Of a stretch of DNA of 64,000 bases, positions 60,798 to 64,000 are shown piece by piece (the stretch's first letter is position 1; each line of letters opens with the position of its first letter). Source of the DNA: an uncultured Lachnospiraceae bacterium (GTDB taxonomy: Bacteria; Bacillota; Clostridia; Lachnospirales; Lachnospiraceae). Under the pieces are notes generated by a model that made no database searches, was not told where the DNA came from, and saw nothing but the letters and a program-made list of their open reading frames with translations. The stretch lies in contig CALWLT010000005.1 in NCBI GenBank assembly GCA_944381615.1, positions 1 to 64,000 on the forward strand, given 5' to 3'. A program made the translations under genes and the position numbers.

Positions 60798-61673
60798 ATG
60801 AAGGGGATTGTGATCTTTGGCGCGGGGCAGGCGGGAATGGCGCTGTACCGCCTGCTGCAGCGGCGGGGAAACCGTGTCGTTGCCTTTGGCGACAACAAAG
60901 AGGAGCTGTGGGATCAGCGGCGGGAGGGACTTCCCATCTGGCCGTTTGAACGGGTGCTTGAGGCGGATCCGGAGGAGATCTGGCTGGCGATCGTCAATGA
61001 GGACGCGCAGCGGGAATTAAAGGCGCGTTTTCGCGCCCGCGGCTATGGCGGACGCCTGTTTGGCCTTTCGGATTTGCGGGAGCGCTTCCAGCTGCGTCTG
61101 GCGGCCTGCCGCCTGCTGGCGCAGGAGATCCGCCGCCGGGGCGTCGCCGGGGACGTGGCGGAGCTGGGCGTTTATCAGGGCGAGTTTGCGGAGGAATTAA
61201 ACCGGCTGTTTCCGGAGCGGCGGCTGTACCTGTTCGATACGTTTTCCGGCTTCGACGGGAGAGATATCGGGAGCGCGGACGGCGCGCGGGCAAAGGCGGG
61301 ACAGTTTTCCGACACGTCCGCGGAGGCGGTGCTGGCGCGGATGGAAACGCCGGGACAGGTCGTGATAAAGAAGGGGCTTTTTCCGGAAAGCCTGGGCAAG
61401 ATGGCGGCGGAGCGTTTTGACGGGCGTTTTGCCCTGGTCAGCCTCGATGTGGATCTCTACCGGCCGACGATGGCGGGCCTTACGTACTTTTACCCCCGGC
61501 TGTCGCCCGGCGGGTATCTGATTCTGGATGATTACAACAGCCCCCAGTTTCCGGGCGCGGGACAGGCGATCCGGGAATTCTGCGACCGGGAGGGGCTGGG
61601 CGTGGTGCCGCTGCCGGATCTGCACGGCACGGCGGTGCTGGTAAAGACGGGAAAGACGGGAGGAAGACGGTGA
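60798..61673 (+). CDS. Rossmann-domain/TylF-type methyltransferase fusion
   Basis: 291 residues. Residues 1-100 form a nucleotide-binding Rossmann-like domain (KGIVIFGAGQAGMALYRLLQ ... IWLAIVNEDAQRELKARF), as in proteins that change sugar or acyl groups. Residues 110-285 resemble the TylF/MycF O-methyltransferase family: VAGDVAELGVYQGEFAEELN (SAM loop), LYLFDTFSGFDGRD, FALVSLDVDLYRPT and GGYLILDDYNSPQ with its metal-binding Asp pair. The substrate is unknown. It overlaps the NTP transferase gene by 4 bases, which argues for a role in the same pathway. Confidence 0.82.
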   Translation: MKGIVIFGAGQAGMALYRLLQRRGNRVVAFGDNKEELWDQRREGLPIWPFERVLEADPEEIWLAIVNEDAQRELKARFRARGYGGRLFGLSDLRERFQLRLAACRLLAQEIRRRGVAGDVAELGVYQGEFAEELNRLFPERRLYLFDTFSGFDGRDIGSADGARAKAGQFSDTSAEAVLARMETPGQVVIKKGLFPESLGKMAAERFDGRFALVSLDVDLYRPTMAGLTYFYPRLSPGGYLILDDYNSPQFPGAGQAIREFCDREGLGVVPLPDLHGTAVLVKTGKTGGRR

Positions 61674-63382
61674 GAACGATTTATCTGGCGCGGCACGGGA
61701 AGCCGGATTTCCCGGACGGGGAAAAGCGCTGCATCGGGCGGACGGATCTGCCGCTCGGAGAGGAAGGGCGCGGACAGATCCGGGCGCTTGCCGGATCGCT
61801 TTCGCGGGCGGAGATCGAGTGCATTTACACGAGTCCGCTGCGCCGCTGCGTGGAATCGGCGCAGATTCTTTCCGGAGGGCGGATCCCGGTGCGGGTGGTT
61901 CCCGGGATGGAAGAGATCGATATGGGGGCTTGGGAGAACCGGACGTTTGATGAAATCCGGGCGCGGTGGCCGCGGGAATACGAGGCGCGCGGGCTGGATA
62001 TGGCGGGGTTTGCCCCGCCGGGCGGCGAGAGCTTTTGCGCCTGCCAGAAGCGCGCGCAGGAGGTTTTTGAAAAAATCCGCCGTGAGAGCCGGGGAAACGT
62101 GCTTCTGATGGGCCATGCCGGCTGGAACCGGACGCTGATCGCGGCCCGGGAGGGACGTCCGCTGGCAGAGCCGTTTGCGATCCCGCAGCCGTACGGCGGG
62201 ACGTATGCCTGGGAGGAGCCGGTGTTCGACGCGATGATCGTGGCGGCCGGGCTTTCCTCGCGCATGGGGGGCTTTAAACCGTTTCTGGAGATCGGAGGGA
62301 AAAGCTTTCTGGCGCGGGAGATTGAGGGGCTGCGGCGCGGCGGCGCGCGGGAGATTGCCGTCGTCACGGGGTACCGGGCGGACGAGGTGGAGGCTGCGGC
62401 GCGGGAAGCGGCCGGGCAGGAGATTGTGTTTCTGCACAATCCCGCCTACGAGACGACGAAGATGTTTGACTCGGTAAAGCGGGGCCTTTCGTATTACGAG
62501 GAGAAACGGCGGCGTCCGGAGGGAAAAACGCTGGACGGGATTTTTTTCCTGCCGGTGGATGTACCGCTGTTTACGGCGTTTACCATGGAGTATGAAAAAG
62601 CGGAGTTTTTAAAAGGAAGCGGGGACGTGTACTGCCCGTATTATGAGGGCGCGCCGGGACATCCGCTGCTGATTCGGGCGTCGGCGCTTCCTGCGCTTCT
62701 GGCGCACGACGGGGAGCGCGGGCTGAAGGGCGCGTATGAGCGCCTGGGCGATCGGGTCGTTCATCTGGATGTGACGGATCGGGGCTGCGTGATGGACGCG
62801 GACACGAGAGAAGACTTTGACCGGCTTGAGGCGTATGAGAACGGCCGCCATGTGCCGGACGGGGAAACGTGCGAGCGGCTGCTGGCCTGGTTTCGGACGC
62901 CGCCGGAGACGGTGCGCCACTGCCGGGCGGTGGCGGCGCTGGCGGAGGAGATCGGGCGCGCCGCCAATGCCCGCGGCGCGGGCCTTTCGCTGGAGCGCAT
63001 CCGCGCGGCGGCGCTGCTGCACGATGTGGCGAAGGCGTGGCCGGATCATGCGCGCGCGGGAGAGCGGTTCCTCTCTCTTCTGGGGCATGACAAAATCGCA
63101 CAGATCGTGGGCGATCACATGGATTATCCGGAGGAAAAGCTGGATGAGCTGAGCGAGGGCCTGATCGTGTACGCGGCGGACAAGCTGGTGCAGGGGGAAC
63201 GGCGCGTGACGCCGGAGGAACGCTTTGGCGCGAAGCGGGAGCGTTTTAAAGAGGATCCGCAGGCGCAGGCGGCGGTAGAGCGCCGGTATGCGAGGGCGAA
63301 ACGGGCGCTTGAGACGATACGGCGCGCGGCGGGAGAGACAGACGCAGAAGATGGAAGGCCGGCTGTGCGGGCTTCGGTTTAA
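61670..63382 (+). CDS. Histidine phosphatase/MobA-like NTP transferase/HD-domain fusion (DVU_1551-like)
   Basis: 570 residues from GTG 61670, overlapping the previous stop. Residues 1-180 are a histidine phosphatase: YLARHGKPDF with H8, later IYTSPLRRC and GHAGWNRTLI. Residues 187-390 are a MobA/MocA-type nucleotidyltransferase: DAMIVAAGLSSRMGGFKPFL (signature loop), VVTGYRADEVEAA, FFLPVDVPLFTAFT and GAPGHPLLI. Residues 405-550 are an HD domain with LLHDVAKAWPDH (H451-D452). The NTP transferase would attach CMP or GMP to molybdopterin; cytosine dinucleotide is what the Mop-type enzyme needs. The family name DVU_1551 is recalled, not checked. The roles of the phosphatase and HD parts are unknown. 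Confidence 0.87.
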   Translation: MRTIYLARHGKPDFPDGEKRCIGRTDLPLGEEGRGQIRALAGSLSRAEIECIYTSPLRRCVESAQILSGGRIPVRVVPGMEEIDMGAWENRTFDEIRARWPREYEARGLDMAGFAPPGGESFCACQKRAQEVFEKIRRESRGNVLLMGHAGWNRTLIAAREGRPLAEPFAIPQPYGGTYAWEEPVFDAMIVAAGLSSRMGGFKPFLEIGGKSFLAREIEGLRRGGAREIAVVTGYRADEVEAAAREAAGQEIVFLHNPAYETTKMFDSVKRGLSYYEEKRRRPEGKTLDGIFFLPVDVPLFTAFTMEYEKAEFLKGSGDVYCPYYEGAPGHPLLIRASALPALLAHDGERGLKGAYERLGDRVVHLDVTDRGCVMDADTREDFDRLEAYENGRHVPDGETCERLLAWFRTPPETVRHCRAVAALAEEIGRAANARGAGLSLERIRAAALLHDVAKAWPDHARAGERFLSLLGHDKIAQIVGDHMDYPEEKLDELSEGLIVYAADKLVQGERRVTPEERFGAKRERFKEDPQAQAAVERRYARAKRALETIRRAAGETDAEDGRPAVRASV

Positions 63383-63419
63383 GCGAAGAAATGCGGCCGG
63401 CAAAAAGGGGGAATACAGG

Positions 63420-64000
63420 ATGAAGTTAATGAAGACGACGGAGGCGGTAGGGCAGGTGCTCTGCCATGATATGACGCAGATTATCCCGGGGGTAACGAAG
63501 GACGCGGTGTTCCGCAAGGGCCATGTGGTGCGCGAGGAGGATATCCCGGTGCTGCTTTCCATCGGCAAGGATCACATCTATGTCTGGGAGAAGGACGAGA
63601 CGAAGTATCACGAGGACGAGGCGGCGGATATTCTGCGGGAGCTCTGTCAGAATGATCACATGCGGGCGACGGAGGCCAAGGAGGGAAAGGTAGAGCTGAT
63701 CGCGGAGTGCGACGGGCTGTTTCTGGTAGATGAGGAACGCCTGGTGCGCGTCAACAGCCTGGGCGAGATGATGATCGCGACCCGCCACGGCAATTTCCCG
63801 GTTAAGAAGGGAGATAAGCTGGCGGGAACGCGCATCATCCCCCTGGTTATCGAGAAGGAGAAGATGGAGGAGGCCAGGCGGGCGGCCGGCGATACGCCTC
63901 TTTTGTCGCTGATTCCGTATAAGACGAAAAAGGCCGGGATCGTGACGACGGGAAACGAGGTGTATTTCGGGCGCATTCAGGATCAGTTTGGTCCGGTAAT
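63420..64000 (+). CDS. Molybdopterin-binding protein, MoeA-like (cut by the window end)
   Basis: 193 codons visible from ATG 63420, with AAAGGGGG upstream. It begins MKLMKTTEAVGQVLCHDMTQ, then IIPGVTKDAVFRKGHVVRE, LLSIGKDHIYVWE, and a middle domain ending IVTTGNEVYFGRIQDQFG, the start of the MoCF/molybdopterin-binding domain (TTGNE motif). The protein resembles the MoeA-related proteins that accompany selenium- or molybdenum-hydroxylase genes more than classical MoeA. It follows the NTP transferase gene after 37 bases, so both probably serve cofactor completion and insertion for the aldehyde oxidoreductase at 37878. Confidence 0.85.
   Translation, partial: MKLMKTTEAVGQVLCHDMTQIIPGVTKDAVFRKGHVVREEDIPVLLSIGKDHIYVWEKDETKYHEDEAADILRELCQNDHMRATEAKEGKVELIAECDGLFLVDEERLVRVNSLGEMMIATRHGNFPVKKGDKLAGTRIIPLVIEKEKMEEARRAAGDTPLLSLIPYKTKKAGIVTTGNEVYFGRIQDQFGPV

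Overview
The window reads as chromosome of a high-GC, anaerobic, Gram-positive bacterium of the Clostridia, most likely Lachnospiraceae. The evidence is class III ribonucleotide reductase (NrdD/NrdG), many Fe-S and radical enzymes, AGGAGG-type ribosome binding sites, lipoprotein signals, a sporulation-clade style D,D-carboxypeptidase and a secreted papain-like protease with choline-binding-type repeats. This placement is inference from gene content; no rRNA gene is present.

Left end (1-6.3 kb): the integrase end of an integrated element. It has an IS3-type transposase fragment, a gene cut by that insertion, a ParB-like DUF6551 protein, a MazF-like toxin, a small excisionase-type protein, an unusual protein with four HTH-17 units, and a tyrosine integrase. 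It ends at the 3' part of a tRNA-Arg(CCT) gene. A second copy of the tRNA tail lies 1.1 kb further on and brackets a broken ORF6N antirepressor gene.

6.3-28.4 kb: ordinary chromosome. It holds a Sel1-repeat protein, a YolD-like/Y-family polymerase pair, a lipoprotein, an exonuclease, a DUF1461-carboxypeptidase fusion, a HAD phosphatase, a DUF4145/SH3 membrane protein, TrmB, thioredoxin, a Ca2+-type P-ATPase, tRNA-Lys(CTT), nrdD-nrdG, and a two-component system with two PepSY proteins.

28.4-36.7 kb: an AraC regulator divergent from a GH127 beta-L-arabinofuranosidase gene and a complete Opp/Dpp-type ABC transporter.

37.0-46.9 kb: the most interesting region. A promoter, a structured leader and two tandem intrinsic terminators precede six genes: a C-GCAxxG-C-C protein, a single-chain molybdenum aldehyde oxidoreductase (Mop/AOR-like), an NAD(P)/Fe-S 'dicluster' reductase, a small CxxC redox protein, a radical SAM protein, and a fused methyltransferase/AMP-dependent CoA ligase. 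From memory this matches the Desulfovibrio vulgaris DVU_1551-DVU_1559 neighbourhood of family names (TrsS, TrsM and others), whose joint function is unknown to me. The missing members lie at 60.4-64 kb: a NifX-like protein, a Rossmann/TylF methyltransferase, a fused histidine phosphatase/MobA-like NTP transferase/HD protein, and a molybdopterin-binding protein cut by the window end. I read the two blocks as one split system: an aldehyde-oxidising molybdoenzyme, its cofactor maturation and its electron and product handling.

46.9-56.1 kb: a catabolic cluster. It has a five-gene Hcn/opine-oxidase-like flavin/Fe-S dehydrogenase, a BCCT transporter, a LysR regulator, an octopine/nopaline-dehydrogenase-family enzyme and an MmgE/PrpD protein. 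Two promoters in it share the same -35 region, and one leader carries a 16-nt tandem repeat. The substrate is probably an opine-like or quaternary/secondary amino acid.

56.2-60.0 kb (minus strand): a 1276-residue secreted C1 peptidase in which the catalytic Cys segment lies after the His and Asn segments, an apparent circular permutation.
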